Assembly: GCA_003447895.1 (NCBI GenBank)
Contig: DLYC01000100.1
Span: forward strand, 1 to 16,272
Length of the DNA: 16,272 nt
Reading direction: 5' to 3'
Source: Lachnospiraceae bacterium
GTDB lineage: Bacteria; Bacillota; Clostridia; Lachnospirales; Lachnospiraceae
Positions 1-6,794 of the stretch are shown one piece after another. The notes under the pieces are model-generated. The model did no database searches. It worked only from the letters and a program-made list of their open reading frames with translations, and was not told the DNA's origin. The translations under genes were made by a program, and so were the position numbers. Position 1 is the stretch's first letter. Every line of letters begins with the position of its first letter.

Positions 1-1555
1 CCATGACGGGCATCTGAATATCCATAAGAACCGCGGAATAATACCAGGGATCGGTCCGCTCGATCATGGAAAGCGCTTCTTTTCCGTTTTCCGCCGACTC
101 CACCTTAAAGCCGTCTTCCATGAGAATCTCCTCGGCGATCTCTCTTCCAAGCGGGTTGTCCTCTACAAGAAGGAGCCTCCGGCCCTCGATCCATCCCGCG
201 TCTCCGACGCGGCTTACGCCCGCTTCCCTTCTCTCCCGGAAGATGGCCATGTCGTCATCGGTACTCTCCGAAAACGGGACGGGTTCTTCCCCGGACGGGG
301 CGGATTCCGCGGTCCGGGTCCTCTCGGAATCGTCTCTGACAACCGGCCTGAACTCGAGGATCACGGTAAATTTGGTGCCCACGTTCAATTCGCTCTCCAC
401 GCTGATGTTCCCGCCCATGATATCGACGATCCCCTTTGCGATGGACATGCCAAGGCCGCTTCCGCAGCTGTTGTTCTGCGGCCTTGAGCTCTCCCTCTCG
501 AAGGGCTCAAATACATTGGGCAGAAACTCGGGGCTGATCCCGATTCCGTTGTCACTGATCACAAACTCATAGCTGTTGTAGCGCCGGGCCTTTCCGCTTC
601 TTTTCTGGATGATCTCCAGACTGACGGTACCACCGGGATCGGTGTATTTGACCGCGTTTTCCAAAAGATTGAGGAGAAGCTGCGTGATCTTGGTGTCATC
701 GCAGTAGACATCCGGCGAAGTGACGGTATCCATCTGAATGAGAAAAGTCTGATCTTTGGCCTGGACCTGGGGCTGCAGGATCTCCCGGACGTTTTCCGCG
801 ATCTCGCGTAGGCTGCTCTTTTTCTCCTTGATCGTGACCCTTCCGCTCTCGATCCTGCTCATATCGAGCACGTTATTGATAAGCCCTAAAAGATGCCTTC
901 CCGAAGTCTTGATCTTCTCGAGCGCGTCCGCGACCTTTTCGGGATCGTCCAGATGATTGGATGCGATGCCGGTGAGTCCTATGATCGCGTTGATGGGTGT
1001 CCTGATGTCGTGGGACATGCTGGTCAAAAATGTGCTCTTTGCCGAATCCGCGCTTCTTGCTCTGTCAAGCGCCTCCTCGAACAGCTTCCTCTGCTGCATC
1101 TCCCTGCTCATCTCCTCCTGTATACAGGAGACGCCGACAAACGCTTTGTGGCCGCTGTCCGCGCGGATCACTCTCATCCGGAAATACTCGGGCCCCCTGC
1201 CCGTGATCGCCCGGAACACGACGTTGCAGGACTCTTCGCTCTCCATTTTCATCCGCAGGTTCTCAAGGCTGACCGCTCCGATAAAGAGATTGTAGTCGTA
1301 AGAATACAGGCGGCTCTCGGCAATCTCGAGCATCGTCGCGGAAAAGCGCTCTTTGAGGAGCCCCGATATGTACCTGGAAAACCTTCCGGACAGTTTAAAG
1401 ATATCGTAAGTGTCTCTGCTAAGATCCAGCATCAGCGCGACTTCATATTCTCTGAGCAGTGCCTCCAGGACCACTTTCTGCAAAGAAGTGAGCCCGCTCT
1501 CCGGCACGGCCTGTTCATCTCCCGGTGTAAGGCCTCGTAATTTATTATTTTTCAT
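1..1555 (-). CDS. Hybrid sensor histidine kinase, partial (C-terminus beyond window)
   Basis: Two-component sensor that autophosphorylates on histidine and passes phosphate to its own receiver domain. Translating the minus strand from ATG 1555 gives 518 residues before the window ends. Residues about 30-150 form a PAS-like sensory region with no membrane segment, so the kinase is probably cytoplasmic. The dimerisation H-box SHDIRTP has His182, and LINNVLDMS follows. The ATPase domain shows the N/G1 box DNGIG at 335-339 and the G2 box GSGLG at 365-369. A receiver domain begins near 460 (VEDN, 464-467) with the likely phospho-acceptor Asp512 in LMDIQMP; the sequence stops six residues later, so a further Hpt or output domain cannot be excluded. 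ATG codons at 1579 and 1594 are in frame, but only 1555 has a purine-rich AGAGAGG nine bases upstream. It is divergent from citrate synthase; its signal is unknown. Confidence 0.9.
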   Translation of the reverse strand, partial: MKNNKLRGLTPGDEQAVPESGLTSLQKVVLEALLREYEVALMLDLSRDTYDIFKLSGRFSRYISGLLKERFSATMLEIAESRLYSYDYNLFIGAVSLENLRMKMESEESCNVVFRAITGRGPEYFRMRVIRADSGHKAFVGVSCIQEEMSREMQQRKLFEEALDRARSADSAKSTFLTSMSHDIRTPINAIIGLTGIASNHLDDPEKVADALEKIKTSGRHLLGLINNVLDMSRIESGRVTIKEKKSSLREIAENVREILQPQVQAKDQTFLIQMDTVTSPDVYCDDTKITQLLLNLLENAVKYTDPGGTVSLEIIQKRSGKARRYNSYEFVISDNGIGISPEFLPNVFEPFERESSRPQNNSCGSGLGMSIAKGIVDIMGGNISVESELNVGTKFTVILEFRPVVRDDSERTRTAESAPSGEEPVPFSESTDDDMAIFRERREAGVSRVGDAGWIEGRRLLLVEDNPLGREIAEEILMEDGFKVESAENGKEALSMIERTDPWYYSAVLMDIQMPVM

Positions 1556-1577
1556 GATACAATGCCTCTCTGATTCC

Positions 1578-1583
1578 ATTATA
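1578..1583 (-). promoter_or_regulatory. Possible -10 box for the histidine kinase
   Basis: A perfect TATAAT on the minus strand about 23 bases before the chosen ATG 1555. It would place the transcript start near 1571, downstream of the alternative ATGs at 1579 and 1594, which agrees with start 1555. I see no good -35 hexamer at the right distance, so this is tentative. Confidence 0.3.
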
Positions 1584-1645
1584 TGTCTGCTCATTCTATG
1601 ATACCATTTCAGACACAAAAAAACTCAGGATCCTTTACAATTTAC

Positions 1646-1675
1646 TGTTTTAAAATAGCAGGAACATGTTATAAT
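1646..1675 (+). promoter_or_regulatory. Extended -10 promoter of citrate synthase
   Basis: TGTTATAAT at 1667-1675 is a perfect extended -10 element (TG, one base, TATAAT). The best -35 candidate, TGTTTT at 1646-1651 with an 18-base spacer, is weak, as is usual when an extended -10 is present. The transcript would start near 1682 and have a leader of about 50 bases. Confidence 0.6.
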
Positions 1676-1695
1676 AGGCAGAAACGAGTGCATTC

Positions 1696-1705
1696 TTGTA
1701 TACAA
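1696..1705. promoter_or_regulatory. Palindrome TTGTATACAA, possible operator
   Basis: A perfect 10-bp palindrome lying between the predicted transcript start (about 1682) and the ribosome binding site of citrate synthase. Sites of the form TTGTATACAA are typical of GntR-family repressors, so it is a reasonable roadblock operator. No regulator gene is visible in the window; its function is inferred from sequence and position only. Confidence 0.35.
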
Positions 1706-1718
1706 TGATTCAAAAATC

Positions 1719-1723
1719 AGGAG
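1719..1723 (+). promoter_or_regulatory. Ribosome binding site deciding the citrate synthase start
   Basis: AGGAG at 1719-1723 lies 7 bases before ATG 1731 but only 1 base before the in-frame ATG 1725. This selects 1731 as the start. Confidence 0.7.
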
Positions 1724-1730
1724 AATGAAT

Positions 1731-3086
1731 ATGAACTACGATCACGGTTTCCACGATGACAATATTTTGGCAAGATTTTTCGGAAGATCTTCCAACTATA
1801 CAGACATTCCCAATCCTCTTTTCAAGGAATACAACGTCAAGAAGGGACTTCGAAATGAGGACGGGACCGGTGTCCGGATCGGCCTTACAAAGGTCTGCGA
1901 TGTTATCGGTTACACCACAGATGAGGAAGGAAAAGTTATTCCCTGCGAGGGCGATCTGATCTACAGAGGCTACAGCATAAGGGACCTTCTCAAGAACCGC
2001 CAGGGCCATTACGGATACGAGGAGACCGTCTTCCTCCTTCTGTTCGGCTATCTGCCCGACAGAACGGAGTTTGACAACTTCAAGAAGTGTCTCTCGGACC
2101 GCTACGATCTGCCCGCGGACTTTCTTACAAACGATATTCTGAGAACGCCTTCCCGCAATCTCATGAATAAGCTTCAGTCCTGCACGATCTCGCTCTATAA
2201 TTACGCGCCCGACCCGGATGCCCAGGACACTTATCAGACACTGCTCAAGGGGATCGACCTCGTGGCCAAGTTCCCCTCCATCGGATGCTATTCCTATTTT
2301 GCCAAGATGCACCACTTTTACAGGCAGTCGCTGATCATCCACTATCCAAGGCCCGAGTATTCGATCGCCGAGAACATCCTCTATATGCTCCGCACCGACG
2401 GGAAGTTCACAGAGCGCGAGGCTTCGATCCTGGATGCGCTCCTTATGATCCACGCGGAGCACGGCGGAGGTAACAACTCCACGTTTACAAACGTCGTCAT
2501 GGGCTCCACGGGAACGGACCTGTACTCGGCCGTCTGCGGCTCCATCGGCTCTCTCAAGGGTCCCAAACACGGAGGCGCCAATATCAGCGTGAACAAGATG
2601 ATGCAGCAGATCATTGCGGATACGCACTATTCCTGCGATGAAAAGAAGCTGTGCTCCATTGTGGAGAGGATCCTGGACAAAGATTACTTCGACAATTCGG
2701 GCCTGGTCTACGGATTCGGACACGCCGTCTACACGCTCAGCGATCCCAGATGTGAGCTTCTCCGCTCCCTGTGCAGGCTTCTCGCTGAGGAGCAGGGCTG
2801 CCCTGAGAAATACGCGTTCTATGAGACCTTTGAAAAAATTGTCAAGGAGCTCGTCATGGAAAGGCGCGGAAAACCGATCTGCGCGAACGTCGATTACTAC
2901 TCGGGATTTGCCTACACCATGCTCGGCATCCCGGAGGACCTGTTCACGCCGCTGTTCGCGATCGCGCGCGTCGCCGGCTGGGTCGCCCACAATGTGGAGA
3001 ACAAGATGTATGACGGAAAGATCATGCGTCCTGCCACCAAGTACATCGGCGAGCACCAGACTTATACGCAGATGAAATTCCGCTAA
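1731..3086 (+). CDS. gltA: Citrate (Si)-synthase
   Basis: Condenses acetyl-CoA and oxaloacetate into citrate; cytoplasmic, feeding the oxidative branch toward 2-oxoglutarate and glutamate. The protein has 451 residues counting from ATG 1731. The family signature is clear: HAEHGGGNN with His241 and His244, the catalytic histidine in GPKHGGAN (His280), the oxaloacetate-binding histidine in GFGHAVY (His331), and the catalytic aspartate in NVDYYSG (Asp388). The His331-Asp388 spacing of 57 equals that between His305 and Asp362 in the E. coli enzyme. The extended N-terminus is like other clostridial Si-type enzymes and it is not the HMG-like Re-citrate synthase. It stands alone, without aconitase or isocitrate dehydrogenase in the window, and has its own promoter and a downstream hairpin. 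A close 2-methylcitrate synthase activity cannot be ruled out from sequence alone. The symbol gltA is used by function; some Firmicutes call it citZ. Confidence 0.95.
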   Translation: MNYDHGFHDDNILARFFGRSSNYTDIPNPLFKEYNVKKGLRNEDGTGVRIGLTKVCDVIGYTTDEEGKVIPCEGDLIYRGYSIRDLLKNRQGHYGYEETVFLLLFGYLPDRTEFDNFKKCLSDRYDLPADFLTNDILRTPSRNLMNKLQSCTISLYNYAPDPDAQDTYQTLLKGIDLVAKFPSIGCYSYFAKMHHFYRQSLIIHYPRPEYSIAENILYMLRTDGKFTEREASILDALLMIHAEHGGGNNSTFTNVVMGSTGTDLYSAVCGSIGSLKGPKHGGANISVNKMMQQIIADTHYSCDEKKLCSIVERILDKDYFDNSGLVYGFGHAVYTLSDPRCELLRSLCRLLAEEQGCPEKYAFYETFEKIVKELVMERRGKPICANVDYYSGFAYTMLGIPEDLFTPLFAIARVAGWVAHNVENKMYDGKIMRPATKYIGEHQTYTQMKFR

Positions 3087-3094
3087 AAGCGGTG

Positions 3095-3164
3095 AAAGGT
3101 GCCCGGCACCATAAGATTTCTATAAACATCGGTTTATAAAAATTTTATGGTGCCGGGCACCTTT
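3095..3164. repeat. Composite 20-bp inverted repeat, probable (bidirectional) terminator
   Basis: Perfect 20-bp arms at 3095-3114 and 3145-3164 enclose 30 bases, which themselves hold a nested 7-bp hairpin (3121-3127 with 3132-3138). Each arm also contains its own palindrome, GGTGCC-C-GGCACC. On the plus strand the stem ends in CTTTTTG, so it can terminate the citrate synthase transcript; the minus-strand T-run for the convergent PurF-like gene is short. The arm-within-arm design resembles REP or small palindromic mobile elements more than a simple terminator. Confidence 0.7.
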
Positions 3165-3173
3165 TTGTGATCC

Positions 3174-4598
3174 TTATTCTTTACCGCTCCAGCAGTATGT
3201 GCAGAGATTGCAGGGTGCAAGATCGATCGTCTCGATCATATCGTCCAGTCTGTGATAGTGAAGGGACGTGAAGTTCAGCTCCTTGCGGATCTCCTCCAGC
3301 ATTGCGTGGTACTGGTCGGAATCGGGATCCGTGTATTTTTCCAGGATCGAATCCGTAAACTTGGAAGTTCCCTCCAGCTTCTCGATCTTTCTTCTGGTGA
3401 TCAGTTCCTTCTCGGAATCGGACCTTGAGAAGTTCAGGTATTTGCAGCCAAAAACGAGCGGAGGACAGGCGGGACGGATGTGCACCTCCTTGGCGCCGCT
3501 GTTGTACAGATACTCCGTTGTCTCCCGGAGCTGGGTTCCGCGGACGATGGAATCATCGATCAGAAGAAGGCGCTTTCCGTCGATCAGCTGATGGATCGGG
3601 ATCAGCTTCATCTTGGCGATGAGGTCTCTCCTGCTCTGATGCGTGGGCATAAAGGACCTGGGCCAGGTAGGCGTGTACTTGACAAAGGGCCTTGAGTAAG
3701 GGACGCCAGACTTATTGGCATATCCCACAGCGTGCGCGACGCCCGAATCGGGAACGCCCGCCACACAGTCCGGATGGATATTGCCCCGTTTGATATCCCT
3801 CTCGGCGAGCTTGGCTCCGCAGCGGTATCTCATATCTTCCACATTGAGGCCCTCGTAGGAGGATGCCGGGAATCCGTAGTAGACCCAGAGGAAGGAGCAG
3901 ATCCTCATCTCCTTTCTCGCGGGCACCAGGGTCTGCCAGCCTTCGGGCTCTATAAAGACAATCTCTCCCGGTCCCAGTTCCTTTTCCGGAAGATAGCCGA
4001 GATTGAGATAGGAAAAGCTCTCGAATGAGACGCAGTAGCCGGTTTCTTTCTTTCCGATCACCGCGGGCGTCCGTCCCCATCTGTCCCTGGACGCGTAAAT
4101 GCCCTTGGGCGTCATGATAAGAAGCGTCATGGAGCCCTCGATCACTTCCTGCGCATAGAGGATTCCCTCCACGATGGAACTCTTCTGGTTGATCAGGGAA
4201 GCCACCATCTCTGTCGGGTTGATGTCCCCGCCGCTCATCTCCAGAAAATGGGAATGGGCGCCGTCAAAGAGCATGTCTGTGAGTTCGTCGATATTGTTGA
4301 TCTTGCCAACTGTTGTGATCGCGTAGGTTCCGTGATGGGATCTCACGATCAAAGGCTGCGGCTCATAATCACTTATGCAGCCGATTCCCATATGTCCCTT
4401 CATCTTGACAATATCTTTCTCGAATTTCGGCCTGAAATTTGAGCTCTCGATATTGTGGATCGCGCGGTCAAATCCCTTGACCGAGTCGTAAACCGCCATG
4501 CCGGCACGCCTTGTCCCCAGATGAGAATGATAGTCCGTTCCGTAGAACAGGTCAAAGACCGCATCTTCTTTCAGAGCAGCGCCAAAAAATCCACCCAT
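3174..4598 (-). CDS. PurF-like amidophosphoribosyltransferase with degenerate glutaminase domain
   Basis: A 474-residue relative of glutamine PRPP amidotransferase, which makes phosphoribosylamine at the first step of purine synthesis. The phosphoribosyltransferase half is intact: PRPP loop DDSIVRGT (348-355) and a loop like the family's GRTFIQP region (PRSFMPT). Fe-S ligand cysteines of the Bacillus type are all present: Cys234 (ICSF), Cys385 (FGCKY) and the C-x2-C-x2-C at 463/466/469. The N-terminal glutaminase half is retained in length but lacks its chemistry. The protein begins MGGFFGA, so the nucleophilic Cys after Met is Gly; GHVRY has become GHMGI, and the HNGN motif has become TVGK. 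The start is firm (AGGAGG at 4606-4611, 7 bases upstream). It has its own promoter and is convergent to citrate synthase, with no purine genes nearby. It is probably a paralogue that uses ammonia or has a new role. Confidence 0.85.
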   Translation of the reverse strand: MGGFFGAALKEDAVFDLFYGTDYHSHLGTRRAGMAVYDSVKGFDRAIHNIESSNFRPKFEKDIVKMKGHMGIGCISDYEPQPLIVRSHHGTYAITTVGKINNIDELTDMLFDGAHSHFLEMSGGDINPTEMVASLINQKSSIVEGILYAQEVIEGSMTLLIMTPKGIYASRDRWGRTPAVIGKKETGYCVSFESFSYLNLGYLPEKELGPGEIVFIEPEGWQTLVPARKEMRICSFLWVYYGFPASSYEGLNVEDMRYRCGAKLAERDIKRGNIHPDCVAGVPDSGVAHAVGYANKSGVPYSRPFVKYTPTWPRSFMPTHQSRRDLIAKMKLIPIHQLIDGKRLLLIDDSIVRGTQLRETTEYLYNSGAKEVHIRPACPPLVFGCKYLNFSRSDSEKELITRRKIEKLEGTSKFTDSILEKYTDPDSDQYHAMLEEIRKELNFTSLHYHRLDDMIETIDLAPCNLCTYCWSGKE

Positions 4599-4658
4599 CC
4601 TTTAGCCTCCTGTTTGTGTTTTCCGATTTAATACCGTATTATCCGTTAATCCACGCTA

Positions 4659-4687
4659 ATATTATCATTTGAATTCACATTTTGTAA
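4659..4687 (-). promoter_or_regulatory. Promoter of the PurF-like gene
   Basis: On the minus strand, TTACAA (4687-4682), a 17-base spacer, then TAATAT (4664-4659). The transcript would start near 4652, giving a leader of about 50 bases. No purine riboswitch or obvious hairpin fits in so short a leader. Confidence 0.5.
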
Positions 4688-4770
4688 GTCGAAGGAATCC
4701 ACTAAATGAAAGCCTGAGAAGGGCGAGTTTTATCCATAATGCACAAATCCGTTTTCGTAAATTTGTATGT

Positions 4771-5682
4771 TTAGTAATATCCCGGCCTGATGAACCGAAG
4801 AATATCCCTGTATACCGTTTCTTTCCCGTCTTCATTGAGAATCTCATGGCGCATGCGGGGATAGAGGCGCAGAATGGTTCCGCCCAGCCCAAGGCTTCTG
4901 TACTTTTTCCAGAGCCAGACCGGACCCTTTCCCATGCGGCCGACCGGATCATCTTCACCGGAAATGATCATGATCCTCTCCTTTCGGGAGATCTTCTCCA
5001 TCTCCCGGTTCAGCCAGATCTTGGACATGCCTCTCATAAATTCCTTCCAGAACCCGCCGGTATTGAAGTGTCCGCACCAGGGATCTTCGATATAGGACCT
5101 GACATTTTCCTTGTTGTAGGATAGCCAGTCGAAGTCTGTCTCCCGATTCCTGACAGCCTTCGCGAAGCCGCCGATCCCGAGATTTTGTAATGTGCGGTTT
5201 TCCCTGTACCAGTTGCTGTCCCTGACAAGGACCTTGGAGAGCTGGAATCCCATGTTCATAAGGCGGGACTGGCCGCCGTTCGAGCCGCACAGGATAATGC
5301 CGTTTGCGCAGTCGGGATACCGCTCCAGGAGGGACTGTGTCATAAAGGATCCCATGGAATGCCCCATGTGATAGGTGGGAAGGCCGTTTCCGGCGGCGAG
5401 CCGGATCATCTTATAGACCGCGTCCACACATTTTTCAAATCCCCTCTCCGGCCAGCGCTCCAGGAGCTCGACGGAGTCCGCGTTTAAGCCCTGTCCGAAG
5501 GCATCCAGACACCACACATTGACATCGTGTTCGTTCATCCAGCACGCAAATCCGTCATATCGCATGGCATACTCATTCATGCCCGTGATGATCGTGAGAT
5601 TTACGACCGCGTTCTGACACGGCCAGTGCCACCCTTTCAAAATATCGCCGCTGTCCGTCTTCACCTCAAACTTCTCTGCCAT
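4771..5682 (-). CDS. Alpha/beta hydrolase, lysophospholipase/monoacylglycerol lipase-like
   Basis: A 303-residue serine hydrolase of the alpha/beta fold, closest in pattern to the lysophospholipase (Hydrolase_4 / S33-like) group. The nucleophile elbow is GHSMGS with Ser109; the acid is Asp244 or Asp245 in SGEDDPVG; the base is His279 in RMRHE. The order and spacing are those of the family, and the oxyanion region is likely around ITGMNEY. There is no signal peptide or membrane helix, so it is probably cytoplasmic; the substrate is not determinable. The frame is open further upstream to 5874, but ATG 5682 is chosen because GGGGAG lies about 11 bases before it and the conserved fold starts directly after; the upstream part would run through a terminator-like hairpin. 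No promoter is clear; it may be read by leakage from the zinc-ribbon gene. Confidence 0.85.
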   Translation of the reverse strand: MAEKFEVKTDSGDILKGWHWPCQNAVVNLTIITGMNEYAMRYDGFACWMNEHDVNVWCLDAFGQGLNADSVELLERWPERGFEKCVDAVYKMIRLAAGNGLPTYHMGHSMGSFMTQSLLERYPDCANGIILCGSNGGQSRLMNMGFQLSKVLVRDSNWYRENRTLQNLGIGGFAKAVRNRETDFDWLSYNKENVRSYIEDPWCGHFNTGGFWKEFMRGMSKIWLNREMEKISRKERIMIISGEDDPVGRMGKGPVWLWKKYRSLGLGGTILRLYPRMRHEILNEDGKETVYRDILRFIRPGYY

Positions 5683-5725
5683 AGAATTCTCTGCTCCCCG
5701 TGAATAAATCGTTTCGTGAATTTCT

Positions 5726-5786
5726 AAAAAGAGGGACACCGCACGAATAATACTTGCCGGATTATCCTGAACGGTTGTCCCTCTTT
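5726..5786 (-). terminator. Terminator after the zinc-ribbon gene
   Basis: On the minus strand, AAAGAGGGACA (5786-5776) pairs with TGTCCCTCTTT (5738-5728), followed by two more T. An inner ACCG/CGGT pairing extends the stem across a one-base bulge. The loop is long (about 37 bases) and contains a small GGAT-A-ATCC palindrome. It probably ends the zinc-ribbon transcript, perhaps incompletely. Confidence 0.6.
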
Positions 5787-5830
5787 GTTCTGTTCTATGA
5801 TCGGCCGCCTTCTGAGATCCGGCTCTTAGG

Positions 5831-6649
5831 TCAGGCGGATTCTGTCTCCGATACCGCGTCGTTGGCAACTTCAACGAGCGCGGCCGCAGCTGCCTGCCTC
5901 TCCTCCTCTGCCGCTCTTTTCAGTTCCTCGGCTTTCTCGGCCTCGGCCTTCTGCCTGTCAGCCTTTTCTGCCTCTTTGGCAGCCTTCTCCGCCTTTACGG
6001 CCTTGCGGCAGTCACCGCAGATCGTGGGAATGTGCTCCCAGCCCTTATTGATCCGGAATGTCTTTCCGCACTTTGCACAGGTGCGGTCCTCCCAGTTCTC
6101 TTTGTCCTTTTCGAAACAGTCTTTACAAAGGTTCGGAATGTGCTTCCACTCCACATTGTAGCGGATCGGAACTCCGCAGATCCTGCAGGGCTTTTCTTTC
6201 CACTTTGCCTGCTCTTTGGCATTCTCAGCCTTCAGAAACTCCAGACGGGCATTAAACGCGTCCCAGGCATTCTGTACGGTATTCTTGAATGTCTTCTGTG
6301 CATCCAGCGCCTTGTTGAATGCTGCGCGCGCTTCGTCCAGCTCCCCGAAACAGGCCTTTTTCGTCTCATAGACCTGTGTCAGTTCATCCTGCATGGCCTG
6401 TGCTTTCGCGCGATGCTCGTCCGCCGCGTCCCTGTCTCCGTCCGCGCGCTCGCTCCGCATTGCGTTGTACTCGGCATCAATGCTCTTTTTAAGATCTGTG
6501 ATCTTCACATTAAATGTCTGAATCCTGCTTCCAGTTTCATTTAGCCGCGCCTTGGTCTCATCTGTGTTCTTCTTTGCCGCCGAATAAGCGGCTCTTGCAC
6601 TGCTGAGCGCCTCGCCAAGACGGGACAGCTCGGGATCTTTCCCAGACAT
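5831..6649 (-). CDS. Coiled-coil protein with two tandem zinc ribbons, function unknown
   Basis: A 272-residue protein I do not recognise as a named gene. Residues about 5-150 are rich in Ala, Lys, Glu and Asp with a heptad-like pattern, so are probably a long helical coiled coil. Two zinc ribbons follow, each C-x2-C, 16 residues, C-x2-C: Cys155/158/175/178 and Cys191/194/211/214. Both share a W-[KE]-H-I-P segment before the second cysteine pair, so they are a 36-residue tandem duplication. The tail (215-272) is a highly charged Ala/Lys/Glu helix. The ribbons recall the short 'probable zinc-ribbon' group with CxxCGxxF...PxxCxxCR, but I cannot confirm family membership. There is no signal peptide, so it is cytoplasmic. 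The start is firm: AGGAGG at 6659-6664, 9 bases before ATG. It has a strong promoter of its own and a terminator; nucleic-acid or protein binding is an inference. Confidence 0.85.
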   Translation of the reverse strand: MSGKDPELSRLGEALSSARAAYSAAKKNTDETKARLNETGSRIQTFNVKITDLKKSIDAEYNAMRSERADGDRDAADEHRAKAQAMQDELTQVYETKKACFGELDEARAAFNKALDAQKTFKNTVQNAWDAFNARLEFLKAENAKEQAKWKEKPCRICGVPIRYNVEWKHIPNLCKDCFEKDKENWEDRTCAKCGKTFRINKGWEHIPTICGDCRKAVKAEKAAKEAEKADRQKAEAEKAEELKRAAEEERQAAAAALVEVANDAVSETESA

Positions 6650-6681
6650 GTTTCAAAACCTCCTGTATAAACAATCATTCC

Positions 6682-6696
6682 GGTCAAACGTTGACC
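6682..6696. promoter_or_regulatory. Operator-like inverted repeat GGTCAA-N3-TTGACC
   Basis: A perfect 6-3-6 inverted repeat immediately downstream of the predicted transcript start of the zinc-ribbon gene (about +5 to +19). A repressor bound here would block initiation or early elongation. A related site lies upstream of the -35 box. Confidence 0.5.
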
Positions 6697-6706
6697 TCAC
6701 CTGTTT

Positions 6707-6735
6707 ATTATATTTTCGCAAAGTTTTGCTGTAAA
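6707..6735 (-). promoter_or_regulatory. Strong promoter of the zinc-ribbon gene
   Basis: TTTACA (6735-6730), exactly 17 bases, then perfect TATAAT (6712-6707) on the minus strand. Directly upstream of the -35 is a run of A/T (about 6736-6762) that resembles an UP element. The transcript should start near 6700. This is the best sigma-A-type promoter in the window. Confidence 0.8.
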
Positions 6736-6763
6736 TAAAAATTTATAAAAAATTTATACATAT

Positions 6764-6778
6764 GTCCAAACTTTGACC
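6764..6778. promoter_or_regulatory. Second, imperfect operator-like site
   Basis: On the minus strand GGTCAAAGTTTGGAC matches the downstream site GGTCAACGTTTGACC at 12 of 15 positions. The two centres are about 82 bp apart with the promoter between them, close to a whole number of helical turns, as in looping or two-site repression. It is weaker as a palindrome and could be chance. Confidence 0.35.
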
Positions 6779-6794
6779 AATGCGGCTTCAGACA

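Noticed and set aside
1125..1140. Perfect 16-bp palindrome CTCCTGTATACAGGAG
   Set aside because: It lies in the coding sequence of the histidine kinase, encodes ordinary residues, and a palindrome of this length is not very unlikely by chance in 16 kb.
1710..3056. Long open frame antisense to citrate synthase
   Set aside because: The plus strand encodes an unmistakable citrate synthase; the antisense frame shows no motif and reflects codon bias.
4465..4483. CGGTCAA-N5-TTGACCG inverted repeat resembling the zinc-ribbon operator
   Set aside because: Spacing is 5 rather than 3 and it lies inside the PurF-like coding region, so it is probably coincidental, though a regulon scan should note it.
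4599..4770. Purine riboswitch or PurR box before the PurF-like gene, or a terminator after the hydrolase
   Set aside because: I see only a promoter and ribosome binding site; the leader is too short for a riboswitch and there is no GC-rich hairpin with a T-run.
5714..5732. Possible CodY box upstream of the hydrolase
   Set aside because: The best alignment to AATTTTCWGAAAATT has about five mismatches and is explained by the terminator arm.
5683..5874. Upstream extension of the hydrolase frame
   Set aside because: It would translate through the terminator hairpin at 5726-5786, and no ribosome binding site precedes it; ATG 5682 fits the fold.
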